DNA of 64,000 nucleotides from Bin87 sp963692995 (GCA_963692995.1 OY843611.1:1736001-1800000); one strand, 5' to 3'; shown: positions 32,393 through 41,637, counted from the stretch's first letter. Program-made: numbers and translations. The notes: generated by a model not told the origin, from the sequence alone.

Positions 32393-33718
32393 ATGTTTGA
32401 CAATTTGACGGAACGTCTGACCGGAATATTCAATCGCTTGCAGGGCCGCGGTCGATTAACGGAAAAGGATATCGACGACGCCCTGGGACAAGTGCGACGT
32501 TCTCTTTTGGAAGCGGACGTCAACTTCCGCGTGGCCCGTGACTTCGTTGCCACGGTCAAAGAGCGTTCGATGGGCGGGGAGGTGATGGAGAGTCTGTCGC
32601 CCGGTCAGCAGGTAGTGAAAATAGTATATGAAGAGTTGACCAACGTTCTCAGCGCCGGCGACCACCGGCTCACCCCCGCCAGCCAGCTTCCCTCCGTCCT
32701 GATGCTAGTGGGGTTGCAAGGTTCCGGCAAAACCACCACGGCCGCCAAGCTTGCGCTGCAAATGAAGCGTCAGCAGCACAGCGTCATGCTGATTGCCGCG
32801 GACCTCCGCCGTCCGGCGGCCATCTCCCAGTTGCAAACCCTGGGCAAACAGCTGGACATCCCGGTGTACTCGGAAGATCCTAAGTCTTCCACTCCGGCCA
32901 AAGTCGCCACCGCCGGCGTGCGCCGCGCCGCCGAATTGGCCCATACCTGGGCCATCGTTGACACGGGGGGGCGCCTCCACATTGACGACGAATTAATGGA
33001 GGAATTGGCCGAGGTCAAACGAGCCGTGTCACCTCACCAGACCTTGCTGGTAGTCGATGCCATGACCGGCCAGGACGCTGTGAACGCCGCCCAGGAGTTT
33101 CACCGGCGGGTCGCCCTGGATGGGCTGGTGCTGTCCAAGATGGACGGCGACGCCCGTGGCGGAGCCGCCCTTTCCATCACCAAGGTTACCGGCGTGCCCA
33201 TAAAATTCGTGGGCACCGGTGAGCGCAGCGACGCCCTGGAACCCTTCCATCCCGACCGCATGGCGTCCCGGATCCTCGCTATGGGCGACGTGCTTACGCT
33301 GATCGAGCGCGCCCAGGACATGGTGGACGAACAGAAGGCCAAAGAACTGGAACGCAAAATGCGTACGGCCAGCTTCACCCTGGACGACTTTCTCGAACAG
33401 ATCCAGGGCGTCAAGAAGATGGGCGGCCTCGCCTCCGTCCTGGAGATGATGCCCGGCATAGGACGGCAGACCAAGAAGATGCAAGGGCAACTGGACGAGT
33501 CGGAACTGAAGAAAACCGAAGCGATCATCCGCTCCATGACAATGGAAGAGCGGGAGCGCCCCGAGATCATCAAGGGCAGCCGGCGGCGGCGCATCGCCCT
33601 GGGGAGCGGCACCAACCCCTCCGACGTCAACCAGGTCCTCAACCAGTTCAAGCAAACCCAACGACTGATGCGCCAGTTCTCCAACAATCCCAAGGGTCTG
33701 ATGCGAATGTTGCGGTAA
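32393..33718 (+). CDS. ffh: Signal recognition particle protein Ffh
   Basis: 441 residues from ATG 32393 (an in-frame GTG lies 9 bp upstream). GTPase that binds 4.5S RNA and signal sequences and delivers ribosomes to FtsY. The N domain is followed by the G domain with GLQGSGKTTTAAKLA, DTGGRLHIDDELM (the usual DTAGR here is DTGGR) and SKMDGDARGGAALS. The Met-rich M domain has GGLASVLEMMPG and the RNA-binding RRRRIALGSGT segment. Length is normal. No 4.5S RNA gene is visible nearby. Confidence 0.97.
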   Translation: MFDNLTERLTGIFNRLQGRGRLTEKDIDDALGQVRRSLLEADVNFRVARDFVATVKERSMGGEVMESLSPGQQVVKIVYEELTNVLSAGDHRLTPASQLPSVLMLVGLQGSGKTTTAAKLALQMKRQQHSVMLIAADLRRPAAISQLQTLGKQLDIPVYSEDPKSSTPAKVATAGVRRAAELAHTWAIVDTGGRLHIDDELMEELAEVKRAVSPHQTLLVVDAMTGQDAVNAAQEFHRRVALDGLVLSKMDGDARGGAALSITKVTGVPIKFVGTGERSDALEPFHPDRMASRILAMGDVLTLIERAQDMVDEQKAKELERKMRTASFTLDDFLEQIQGVKKMGGLASVLEMMPGIGRQTKKMQGQLDESELKKTEAIIRSMTMEERERPEIIKGSRRRRIALGSGTNPSDVNQVLNQFKQTQRLMRQFSNNPKGLMRMLR

Positions 33719-33762
33719 AGCTCCGCTTTGCACTGGCGCCGGTCCCGGTCCCTCGGTCGCCG

Positions 33763-34695
33763 CTACGACCCGGCGACTCGGCCGGAGCGTAGCGCCGCGA
33801 AGAGGTACGAAGTCGCATACGAACGCCACGGCGACCAGCGCAACGAGAAATCCAGCAGCTCCCGGTCAGTGATCTCCCCGCCGTCGAAGTACAGGGAGGC
33901 CACGGTCCGGCGCAACGCCAGGTCGCCCACCGGAAATCCGTCCGGACGGGCCAGGGCGCGTACCAGCACCCACTGCGCCGTCCAGTTGCCCACTCCTCGA
34001 AGGGCTACCATCTGCCGAACCACTTCGTCGTCGGGCAGGTCGTGCATGTCCTCAAAACCGTCGGGAGAGTCCAGAACCGCCCGCGCAATGCCCTGGATGT
34101 ACTCCGACTTGCGAACGCTCAGCTTCAGTTGGCGGAGATCGTCTAGCTCCGCCGTGGCCAGGCTGTCGGCGCGCGGAAATGCGTACCGCTCGCGCGCTCC
34201 AATGGTGGCGCGCACGCCGTAGTGTTGTATCAAAAGGTTCCGCACTATCCTCGCGACAGCCGTGGCGATTTGCTGACCCATCACCGCCTGCACCAACGCC
34301 TCATAAACCGAAGCCGTCCGGGTACTGTGATAGCCGTAGAAGTCCTTCACCACATCCGCCAGCGCCGGGTCGTCTGATACCGAATCGTAGAAGGGGCGCA
34401 AATCCTGATCGCAGCCCAAAAGCCAGGTCAGCTGCCTGGCCGCCCGTTCCCTGTCGTGAGCGTTGAGGCCCTCTCCGGCAAGGGTCACCGACAATTTCGG
34501 GTTGTCCACCGTCCCGACGGACCGCACCGATGCCAACGCGACTTTATCGCCCAAATCGAGGAGACGGACATAGGTGTCTTCCGTGTACTCCTCGGTCTTG
34601 TACTGCTGGTCCCGGGAGTAGTTGGGCTGACCGGCCGTTAGCTGAAAGTCATAAGGCGGGACCGGTGCGATAGTGGTTTCAACGGTGGTTTCCAT
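33763..34695 (-). CDS. AlkA-like DNA-3-methyladenine glycosylase (HhH-GPD)
   Basis: 310 residues. Base-excision glycosylase for alkylated purines. A divergent N-terminal domain (about 1-120) is followed by the HhH-GPD core: ALVQAVMGQQIATAVARIVRNL, the helix-hairpin-helix LRGVGNWTAQWVLVRAL, and the catalytic Asp in FPVGDLALRR. It has no Cys cluster, so it is of AlkA rather than MutY/Nth type. Its ATG overlaps the thpR stop by 1 bp (TGATG), and thpR overlaps the amidohydrolase-Mug fusion, forming a three-gene operon with two DNA glycosylase activities. Confidence 0.92.
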   Translation of the reverse strand: METTVETTIAPVPPYDFQLTAGQPNYSRDQQYKTEEYTEDTYVRLLDLGDKVALASVRSVGTVDNPKLSVTLAGEGLNAHDRERAARQLTWLLGCDQDLRPFYDSVSDDPALADVVKDFYGYHSTRTASVYEALVQAVMGQQIATAVARIVRNLLIQHYGVRATIGARERYAFPRADSLATAELDDLRQLKLSVRKSEYIQGIARAVLDSPDGFEDMHDLPDDEVVRQMVALRGVGNWTAQWVLVRALARPDGFPVGDLALRRTVASLYFDGGEITDRELLDFSLRWSPWRSYATSYLFAALRSGRVAGS

Positions 34696-35282
34696 CAGAA
34701 CTTGATATCTCCCAGGCTGGTGTAGATGGCGCCCCGAGGGGTCAGCTCGCTGCGGTATAACCTGACGGTATCAGGCCGCCAGGAAGCGGTCGCCGGAAGG
34801 AACGAGCGGGCGACTACCTCTGCAATCCCCTGCCGATGTCGCGCCGACACCCGGTCGCGGACGCGCCCCAATGTCAGGTGCGGCCGGAAGGGGCGCTTCT
34901 CCGCCGGCCAACCCAGACCACCGGCCGCCTCCTCGGCCCGCTGGTGGAGCGCGTCGAGAGACATCAGATCTCCGGACACGCCGGCCCAGATGACTCGTGG
35001 GTTCCGGCCCGTGGGGAACGTTCCCAACCCAGCCAGCGTTAATTGCGGCACCGCTGGCGCGTCGAATTGTCGGCCCAGCGCGGCGATTATCCGATCCGCC
35101 AAACCGGGGTCGGTGGACCCGAGAAATTTGAGGGTAAGGTGGATGCCGGAAGGAGCGACCCAGCGCACTCCCGAGGGCATGGCGTTTTGCAACTCCGAAA
35201 TGACGAAGCCCAATGCCTCCGTCCAGTCCGCCGGCAGCGGCAGCGCAATAAATGTGCGAATGGTCTCCCCGCGGTCGGTCAT
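34695..35282 (-). CDS. thpR: RNA 2',3'-cyclic phosphodiesterase
   Basis: 195 residues from ATG 35282, which overlaps the upstream stop by 4 bp (ATGA). 2H phosphoesterase of the LigT/ThpR type, with both catalytic HxTx motifs: HLTLKFLG and HLTLGRVRD. The opening TIRTFIALPLP is characteristic of the family. It hydrolyses 2',3'-cyclic phosphates on RNA ends. It sits between two DNA-repair genes and shares their transcript. Confidence 0.93.
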   Translation of the reverse strand: MTDRGETIRTFIALPLPADWTEALGFVISELQNAMPSGVRWVAPSGIHLTLKFLGSTDPGLADRIIAALGRQFDAPAVPQLTLAGLGTFPTGRNPRVIWAGVSGDLMSLDALHQRAEEAAGGLGWPAEKRPFRPHLTLGRVRDRVSARHRQGIAEVVARSFLPATASWRPDTVRLYRSELTPRGAIYTSLGDIKF

Positions 35283-36664
35283 GGAATCAGCTCGGCCTTC
35301 CATCGATTCAGCTCCACGTACCATCCGGTCAACTCCCCTAGCGAATACCGTGCGTTGGCCGGGCTCGGGTTCGGCAAGACGAATACCCGGCTGTTGCCGA
35401 TGGTGAAATCCTGTCGGCCCAGCGATATGGCTCCCGGTTTGGAAATCCCCTCAGCGTAACGAAGGTATGCGCGATACGCCGTCAGTCCGTGGAAACAGGC
35501 GATGGCAGGTTCATGGAAAAGCAACTTTTCTCGCAGCAGGGGAGCGTCCCGGCGATAGTCGGCAGCGGACAGCCCGGAAGCCTGCGGCGTGGGACGCTTC
35601 ACTACGTCCGTGAACCCGATCCCAATTTCCAATAAGCCCGCGTCGTCCTCCGGCCCCACTGGCGTGCCCGCAAGCTTCGCTGCCGAAACGGCCGGCCAGA
35701 AACGGTTGCGCGGATTGGCAAAATAGCGGCCGGCCCGCACGGAATAAGCCGACGGGTTCAGTCCAATCAGGACTATGTCCAATCCCGGACGCAGGTAGTC
35801 CGGTAGAGTTTCCAGCGACGGTTTGCAAAACGGGAACAGGGTGGCGGCGTTGCCGCCCATGATGGCCTCCATTTGCTCGTCGTCCAGGCCGGCGTCGCGG
35901 ATATGGGCCGCGACCCGACCGTGACGGAGCAGCGGGTAGTCGGTACCGAACAGGATGCGGTCCACGCCAGCGGTGGCTATCGCGGCTTCTATCGCAACCG
36001 GCCGGTACAGAAAAGGGACCGCCGCGGTGTCGTACCAAACATTCTGCAACGCAGCGGCAACGTCGGGCATGGCGGCATAGAAGGGCAGCCCCCCGCCGAG
36101 ATGGGCGAAGACAATGCGGTTCTGCGGGAAGTTCGAGGCCAATTGCGCCAGCCGTTCCGGGGTTGACGTTCCTTTGCCTGGGTACTGGCGCCCAACGGGT
36201 TCCGAAGCATGCACCGCGAGGATGAGGTCGCGGCGACGCAACTCAAACATCAGCGGGGCCATGATTTGGGCGTCGCCAATGTCGAAGCCCTGGCTATCAG
36301 CGTGCAATTCGCCAATCCCGGCGGCTCCCGCGTCGGCGCACCGCACCGCCTCCTCGATGGCGGGTTCCCCCCATACCGGGTTCACCGATGCTAAAGCGGT
36401 GAGCCGGTCCGGGTGTGCCGTTGCCGCTTGCAGCAAATAGCCGTTCGCATCGGCGGCAACCAGCGGGTCGGTCCAGCCAAATCCCATGATCACCGCCCGG
36501 TCGATTCCGGCCGCGTCCATTTCACGAAGCAACGTGCCTGCGTCGGCGATGCGGGCGCCGGCATTGGGAAATAACGCCGCGTAGGTGGCGTCCCGGGTGG
36601 CCAGTTCGCCGTGGCGAAGCGCGAAATCCGGCGGCAGAATGTGGCAATGGGCGTCAATAATCAT
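35279..36664 (-). CDS. Fusion of an amidohydrolase with a Mug/TDG-type mismatch DNA glycosylase
   Basis: 461 residues from ATG 36664; the longer open frame adds 39 unconserved residues. Residues 1-280 are a metal-dependent amidohydrolase: HxH (H6, H8), H152 in VHASEP, H188 in FAHLGGG, D242 in FGTDYP, ending GGNAATLF as these proteins normally do. Residues 288-461 match Mug/TDG uracil (G:T/U mismatch) glycosylases: VLIGLNPSAYS (GLNPS 301-305), FANPRNRFWPAV, and PNPSPAN (431-437). The two parts are in one uninterrupted frame without a long linker. The gene heads an overlapping operon with thpR and an AlkA-like glycosylase. I know of no common fusion of this kind. Confidence 0.88.
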   Translation of the reverse strand: MIIDAHCHILPPDFALRHGELATRDATYAALFPNAGARIADAGTLLREMDAAGIDRAVIMGFGWTDPLVAADANGYLLQAATAHPDRLTALASVNPVWGEPAIEEAVRCADAGAAGIGELHADSQGFDIGDAQIMAPLMFELRRRDLILAVHASEPVGRQYPGKGTSTPERLAQLASNFPQNRIVFAHLGGGLPFYAAMPDVAAALQNVWYDTAAVPFLYRPVAIEAAIATAGVDRILFGTDYPLLRHGRVAAHIRDAGLDDEQMEAIMGGNAATLFPFCKPSLETLPDYLRPGLDIVLIGLNPSAYSVRAGRYFANPRNRFWPAVSAAKLAGTPVGPEDDAGLLEIGIGFTDVVKRPTPQASGLSAADYRRDAPLLREKLLFHEPAIACFHGLTAYRAYLRYAEGISKPGAISLGRQDFTIGNSRVFVLPNPSPANARYSLGELTGWYVELNRWKAELIP

Positions 36665-36731
36665 GAGATCCAAATGCTGAAGCGGGTACAAACTTGCGCC
36701 AAGTATAGACGATGGGTGTGCCAGTTGCTTA

Positions 36732-36760
36732 TGGACAGCCTTACCGGGCCGGAATATAAT
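36732..36760 (+). promoter_or_regulatory. Promoter of the transketolase operon
   Basis: TGGACA (36732-36737), a 17-bp spacer and TATAAT (36755-36760). A strong match with consensus spacing, 46 bp before the chosen start. Confidence 0.72.
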
Positions 36761-36806
36761 TTTGTGGGCCGTCATTATCATTCGAACCTATGTCGCAGGT
36801 GACGTT

Positions 36807-37631
36807 TTGACCGCAGTTGTTCAACCTCTCCAGACCGTCGAAGAAATGCGGGAAACGTCGCGGCAGCTACGCCGCGACAGTATTGAGATGATCCACGGCG
36901 CGGGCAGCGGTCACCCCGGCGGCTCATTGTCCGAGATCGACATCCTGGTCGCGCTCTATTTCGGCGTGATGCGGTACGACGCGGAACACCCGCGCTGGCC
37001 CGAACGGGACCGGTTCATATTGAGCAAAGGCCACGCGTCGCCGGGGTTCTACGCCACCCTTTCGCGAGCCGGATATTTCGGACGCGAGGAACTTCCATCT
37101 TATCGCCGGACCGACGGCCTGCTACAGGGCCACGCCCATCCCATGACACCGGGCGTGGAGATGAACTCCGGCTCTCTGGGCATGGGGTTGTCCTTTGCCT
37201 TGGGTCACGCGCTGGCCGCGCGGTTGGACGGGCGCGATTACCGGGTGTTCGCCCTCCTCGGAGACGGCGAATGCCAGGAAGGTGCAATCTGGGAAGCCGC
37301 CATGTCGGCCGCCCACCACAAAGCCTCCAATCTGACCGCCATTATCGACCGCAACCACATCCAGAATGACCGCTTCACCGACGAAGTGATGACCTTGGAG
37401 CCCCTCGCCGACCGCTGGCGTGATTTCGGCTGGAACGTAATCACGTGCGACGGTCACCAGCACGTGGACGTGCTGCGCGCCTTGGGGGCGGCAGCTACGG
37501 GTGGCCCCACCGCAATAATCGCCGAAACGATAAAGGGCAAGGGTGTCAGTTTCATGGAAAACAACCCCGCCTTCCATGGCCGCGCGCCCAATGCCGAAGA
37601 ATACGCAGCGGCCCTGAAGGAGCTGGCCTGA
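36807..37631 (+). CDS. Transketolase, N-terminal (thiamine diphosphate-binding) subunit
   Basis: About 274 residues from TTG 36807 (AGGTGA 5 bp upstream). An earlier start at 36762 would lie on top of the promoter, and an internal ATG at 36846 is possible. First half of a split transketolase: HGAGSGHPGGSLSEIDIL, SKGHASPGFYATL, LGDGECQEGAIWEAAMSAAHH and the metal-site IDRNHIQND. With the next gene it should transfer two-carbon ketol units between sugar phosphates. Confidence 0.93.
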   Translation: MTAVVQPLQTVEEMRETSRQLRRDSIEMIHGAGSGHPGGSLSEIDILVALYFGVMRYDAEHPRWPERDRFILSKGHASPGFYATLSRAGYFGREELPSYRRTDGLLQGHAHPMTPGVEMNSGSLGMGLSFALGHALAARLDGRDYRVFALLGDGECQEGAIWEAAMSAAHHKASNLTAIIDRNHIQNDRFTDEVMTLEPLADRWRDFGWNVITCDGHQHVDVLRALGAAATGGPTAIIAETIKGKGVSFMENNPAFHGRAPNAEEYAAALKELA

Positions 37632-38578
37632 TGACGACGCAACGGGCAACGGCGGCTACTCGCGAAACCTACGGTCGCACCCTCCTTGCCATGGCCGACG
37701 AACTCCCTGACATCGTGGTACTTGGCGGGGATCTGAACGTCTCCACTTTCGTCCACCTCTGGCGGGACCAGTATCCTGACCGCTTCTTCGACTTTGGCCC
37801 CGCGGAGCAGAACATCGTTGGTGTCGCGGCCGGTCTGGCCGCCGCTGGAAAGATCCCTTTCGTCAGCACTTTCAGCGTCTTCGGCACCGGTCGCCCCTAT
37901 GACCAGCTGCGGGTGTTGATCTCACAACCGTCGCTGAACGTGAAACTGGTGTGTACCCACGCCGGCATCCTCACCGGCGAAGACGGCATGTCGGCCCACA
38001 GCATCGAAGATCTTTCCCTTATGTGCGCCTTGCCATCGTTCACGGTGATCACGCCGGCTGATGCCCCTGAGGCCGAACAGGCCGTTCGCGCCGTGGCCGC
38101 AAGCGAGGGCCCGGTGTACGTTCGCCTGTCCCGCGCCGCTACGCCTGTGGTCCACGACAACGGCTACGCTTTCCAGATTGGCGCAGCCGACGTCATGCGC
38201 GCCGGCGGGGACGTGAGTATCATCGCTGCCGGCTCGTTGGTGGCCCCGGCTCTGGACGCCGCGGATCGGTTAGCCGGCCAGGGCGTCGACGCCCGCGTCG
38301 TAAATCTGCACACCCTGTCGCCCGCCGACGAGGGCGCCATCATCGCCGCAGCTCAGGAAACGGGAGCCGTCGTTACCGCAGAGGAACACTATATCCACGG
38401 TGGCCTGGGTAGCATAGTCGCCGGCGTGTTGTCCCGGAATTGCCCGGTACCGGTAGAGATGGTGGCGCTGCACGGCTACACCAGTTCCGGACCAGCCAAC
38501 GAGTTGATGCAGAAAAACGGTCTTACCGCGGACGGTGTGGAGCAGGCGGTACACCGGGCGCTGAAGCGCAAGAGCTGA
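37631..38578 (+). CDS. Transketolase, C-terminal subunit
   Basis: 315 residues; the ATG overlaps the preceding stop by 1 bp. It carries the pyrimidine-binding domain (GPAEQNIVGVAAGLAAAG with the catalytic Glu, and STFSVFGTGRPYDQLRV) and the C-terminal transketolase domain (VVNLHTLSPADEGAI, VTAEEHYIHGGLGSIVA). Split transketolases are common in Chloroflexota and archaea. It forms the active site with the N-terminal subunit. Confidence 0.94.
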   Translation: MTTQRATAATRETYGRTLLAMADELPDIVVLGGDLNVSTFVHLWRDQYPDRFFDFGPAEQNIVGVAAGLAAAGKIPFVSTFSVFGTGRPYDQLRVLISQPSLNVKLVCTHAGILTGEDGMSAHSIEDLSLMCALPSFTVITPADAPEAEQAVRAVAASEGPVYVRLSRAATPVVHDNGYAFQIGAADVMRAGGDVSIIAAGSLVAPALDAADRLAGQGVDARVVNLHTLSPADEGAIIAAAQETGAVVTAEEHYIHGGLGSIVAGVLSRNCPVPVEMVALHGYTSSGPANELMQKNGLTADGVEQAVHRALKRKS

Positions 38579-38638
38579 CACGCCAACCGGCCCGGCAAAA
38601 CATGCAGCTACCCGACGTTAGCCCGGTTTCATACCGCA

Positions 38639-39004
38639 TCAGGTAGCCTTGGGAGGCGGGAGCGGCCCGTGCCCACGTCCATTGCCGTTTCCATCGCCGC
38701 CCTCGTAATCATCGTAGCCGGCGTTGCTGAAAACGCGAATTTCCGTGCCTTGGAAGACGTGGAAGTGGTGGGTGTCCTGCTCGTTGCCTACTGTGTTGAG
38801 CATATCGGAATCAATGTCGGAGATGATCTCTTCGATCTGCTCCTGGGTCACGCTCCGGTCAACGGCGATCGCCACATGGGCCATGCCCGGCATGAAGTGG
38901 GTGTCAATACGCCCGACCGGGTTCTCCCCGTCCAGGATGATGTAAGCCTCCGATTGGGGCGTTCGGACTTCGCGCTCGTAGTCGTAGGGCATACCGAACG
39001 ACAC
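38639..39004 (-). CDS. Conserved-looking hypothetical protein in the proline operon
   Basis: 121 residues starting at a GTG directly after the proA stop (TGA GTG). The N-terminal two thirds look like a compact alpha/beta domain (EAYIILDGENPVGRIDTHF, HVAIAVDRSVTQEQIEEII), followed by a Gly/Asn-rich acidic tail (GGDGNGNGRGHG). No Cys, no signal peptide. Immediate coupling to proA argues that it is translated. I do not recognise it and assign no function. Confidence 0.72.
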   Translation of the reverse strand: MSFGMPYDYEREVRTPQSEAYIILDGENPVGRIDTHFMPGMAHVAIAVDRSVTQEQIEEIISDIDSDMLNTVGNEQDTHHFHVFQGTEIRVFSNAGYDDYEGGDGNGNGRGHGPLPPPKAT

Positions 39005-40276
39005 TCACTGCCGGATCTGTCCGCTGCCGCGAACGACCCATTTGTAAGAAGTGAGTTCCCGCAGCCCCAGCGGACCCCGCGCGTGGAATTTCTGGGTGCT
39101 TATCCCCACTTCGGCGCCCAGGCCAAATTGGGCGCCGTCGGTGAAGCGCGTGCTGGTGTTGTGGTACACGGCGGCCGCGTCCACCTCGTTCAGGAACCGC
39201 TCGGCGGCCTCGTTATCTTGAGTGACAATAGCCTCCGAGTGTCCCGACCCGTAGGTTTGAATATGGTCCAGGGCGTCGTCGAGGCTGTCCACCACTTTGA
39301 CGGCGGCGATGAGAGCGAGGAATTCCTGACCCCAATCTTCCTCCTGCGCCGGCACCGCGTTCCGGTCCCCGCTTGGCCCCAGGATGGACAGCGCCCGGTG
39401 GTCGCAACGTATCTCAACGCCAGCCAGGTTAAGGCGCGAGGCAATCTCTGGCAAGCAGCGAGCGGCAGCTTCCGAATGTACCAGCACCGTATCCAGGGCA
39501 TTGCAGACGGTGGGCCGCTGCACCTTCGCATTGTATACGATGCTGGCGGCCATGTCGCTTTCGGCATCGCGGTCAACGTAAGTGTGGCAAACCCCCACAC
39601 CCCCGGTGAGGACGGGCATTGCGGCCTTCTTGGCGACGAAATTGATCAGACCCGTGCCGCCCCGGGGCACCAACAGGTTGATATGCTCCTTCATGCTCAG
39701 CATCACGTCCACCAGCACGCGATCGGTGTTGTCCACAAACTGCACCGCCTCGGCGGGCAGCCCGGCCTCGCCGATGGCGCGGTGGATCAGCGCGACCAAC
39801 GCCGAGTTGGAGCGCAACGTTTCCTTACCGCCACGCAGGATGCAGGCGTTGCCCGATTTTAGGGCCAGGGAAGCGATGTCGGTGGTGACGTTGGGCCGGC
39901 TTTCGTAGATGCTGGCGATGACTCCCAGCGGAACCCGACGTTTCTCAACGTCGAGACCGTTTTCCATCACAAAATCTTCGATCAGCTCACCCACCGGGTC
40001 CGGCAGGCCAGCGACGCTCCTTACGTCCTGGGCCATGCCGTTCAACCGTTCCGGCGTGAGCAGCAGCCGGTCCAGGAAAGCATCGCCTATTCCGTCGGCT
40101 TGGGCGTCCCGATAGTCCGCGGCGTTGGCCTCCAGGATAGCGCCTTGTTCCGTTTCCAGAGCGTGGGCAAGGTTCGCCAGAGCGTGGTTGCGGGTTTCGG
40201 CGGGCAGGCGGGCCAGCATGGCCGAGGCAGCCTGCGCTGCCGAACCCTGTTGCCGGAGTCGGTCGGCGGCGGTCAT
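39005..40276 (-). CDS. proA: Gamma-glutamyl phosphate reductase (glutamate-5-semialdehyde dehydrogenase)
   Basis: 423 residues, ALDH-superfamily fold. Reduces gamma-glutamyl phosphate with NADPH in the second step of proline synthesis. Family marks: PLGVIASIYESRPNVTTDIASLALKSGNACILRGGKE, PRGGTGLINF, the active-site Cys in TGGVGVCHTYVD, and NTSTRFTDGAQFGLGAEVGIST. It lies 34 bp downstream of proB on the same strand. Confidence 0.97.
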   Translation of the reverse strand: MTAADRLRQQGSAAQAASAMLARLPAETRNHALANLAHALETEQGAILEANAADYRDAQADGIGDAFLDRLLLTPERLNGMAQDVRSVAGLPDPVGELIEDFVMENGLDVEKRRVPLGVIASIYESRPNVTTDIASLALKSGNACILRGGKETLRSNSALVALIHRAIGEAGLPAEAVQFVDNTDRVLVDVMLSMKEHINLLVPRGGTGLINFVAKKAAMPVLTGGVGVCHTYVDRDAESDMAASIVYNAKVQRPTVCNALDTVLVHSEAAARCLPEIASRLNLAGVEIRCDHRALSILGPSGDRNAVPAQEEDWGQEFLALIAAVKVVDSLDDALDHIQTYGSGHSEAIVTQDNEAAERFLNEVDAAAVYHNTSTRFTDGAQFGLGAEVGISTQKFHARGPLGLRELTSYKWVVRGSGQIRQ

Positions 40277-40310
40277 GGGTCAATCTCCAGGTGGGCGCGT
40301 GGCAGGATTT

Positions 40311-41477
40311 TCACAAGAGAACCAGGTTGTTCCGGTGGACCACTTCCTGGCCGTAATGATAGCCCAGGGTATCCACTATGCGGTCGGAACGCATACCCTG
40401 GATGCGTCGCACGTCGGCGGCGGAATAGTTGGCGATGCCACAAGCGACGTGTTGTTCGGATCGGTCGGAAATATAGATGATGTCCCCCCGGCTGAACTCG
40501 CCCACTACGCTAAGGACTCCGGCGGGAAGCAGGCTAACGGTTTTGCCGCGTAGGGCCGACACGGCGCCGTCATCCACCAGAACCTGGCCCCAGCCGCTAT
40601 CTCCCACCCGGCTGAGCATCCAGCGCTTGCGGGCTTCCATCTTGCTCTGCGCCGGCCGGAAGAGGGTGCCAATGGGTTCACCACGGGTGATGCGGAGCAA
40701 TGCGTCGGCGTCTCGCCCCCGGCAGATCGCCATCCCGATCCCCGAAGCCGTCACCAATTGCGCCGCATGCAGTTTGGTGGGCATCCCGCCCCTGGCCCAG
40801 GCGTTGCGATGCTCGCCCGCCATAGCGAATACGTCGTCATCCACAAAATCCACCGTTTCCAGCCGTGTCGCCGTCGGGTCGGAGCCGGGATCAGCGGTGT
40901 AGAGTCCGTCCACATCGGATAGGATCACCAGCAAATCGGCGTCGATGAGCGCGGCGATCAACGAGGACAGCCGGTCGTTGTCCCCGAATATCTCGCCGAT
41001 CTCGTCGGCGGCCACCACGTCGTTCTCGTTGACTACCGGCACTACCCCCAGGTCGAGCAGCGACAACAGCGTGTTGCGGATGTTGAGATAGGACTGGCGT
41101 TCCGCCAGGTCGTTCAGCGTGAGAAGCACCTGGGAGACGGCAAGGCCGTGCTCGGCAAACAACTCGGAATATGCGGTCATCAAAGGAGCCTGGCCCAGCG
41201 CGGCGAGAACCTGACGGGTGGGGATATCCGGCACGTCGGGGATGCTGGCGGTTTCCGATAGAGCATGACGACCGGCGGCAATGGCTCCGGAAGTCACCAG
41301 CAGCATCTGCACATTGTGGTCATTGATCAGATGCGCGATTTGCGAGACCACGCCAGCCATCACGGCGCGATCCAGGTTGACGCCGGATTTCCCGCCCGTC
41401 AAAACACTGGTGCCGGCCTTCACCACGATCCTGCGGTACGGCGACTGCCCGCGAGCGTATCTAACATCCTTTGACAT
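40311..41477 (-). CDS. proB: Glutamate 5-kinase
   Basis: 388 residues. Phosphorylates glutamate for proline synthesis. The amino-acid kinase domain shows VVKAGTSVLTGG, LVTSGAIAAGRHAL, NENDVVAADEI, GDNDRLSSLIAALIDADLLVILSDVDGLYT and ARGGMPTKLHAAQLVTASG. A C-terminal PUA domain (from about 290, GQVLVDDGAVSALRGKTVSLLPAGV) is typical of the longer bacterial form. proB and proA form an operon. A minus-strand TATAAT (41552-41547) lies about 70 bp upstream. Confidence 0.97.
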   Translation of the reverse strand: MSKDVRYARGQSPYRRIVVKAGTSVLTGGKSGVNLDRAVMAGVVSQIAHLINDHNVQMLLVTSGAIAAGRHALSETASIPDVPDIPTRQVLAALGQAPLMTAYSELFAEHGLAVSQVLLTLNDLAERQSYLNIRNTLLSLLDLGVVPVVNENDVVAADEIGEIFGDNDRLSSLIAALIDADLLVILSDVDGLYTADPGSDPTATRLETVDFVDDDVFAMAGEHRNAWARGGMPTKLHAAQLVTASGIGMAICRGRDADALLRITRGEPIGTLFRPAQSKMEARKRWMLSRVGDSGWGQVLVDDGAVSALRGKTVSLLPAGVLSVVGEFSRGDIIYISDRSEQHVACGIANYSAADVRRIQGMRSDRIVDTLGYHYGQEVVHRNNLVLL

Positions 41478-41546
41478 ACCGGTGTTTGGAGGGACTTTCG
41501 TGACGGGCGGAAAATCAACAGTCTCATGGCGATTGACGCTTGGTGA

Positions 41547-41552
41547 ATTATA
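41547..41552 (-). promoter_or_regulatory. -10 box of the proBA operon
   Basis: TATAAT on the minus strand, about 70 bp before the proB ATG. The -35 at the expected distance is poor. Confidence 0.5.
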
Positions 41553-41637
41553 TCACGCGGGTTTCGGATGCCCGGCGGCAGCGCAATCAATCCTGATGCC
41601 GCGAGATTGTCCAATCTGCCGGATTCTTATGACCATC

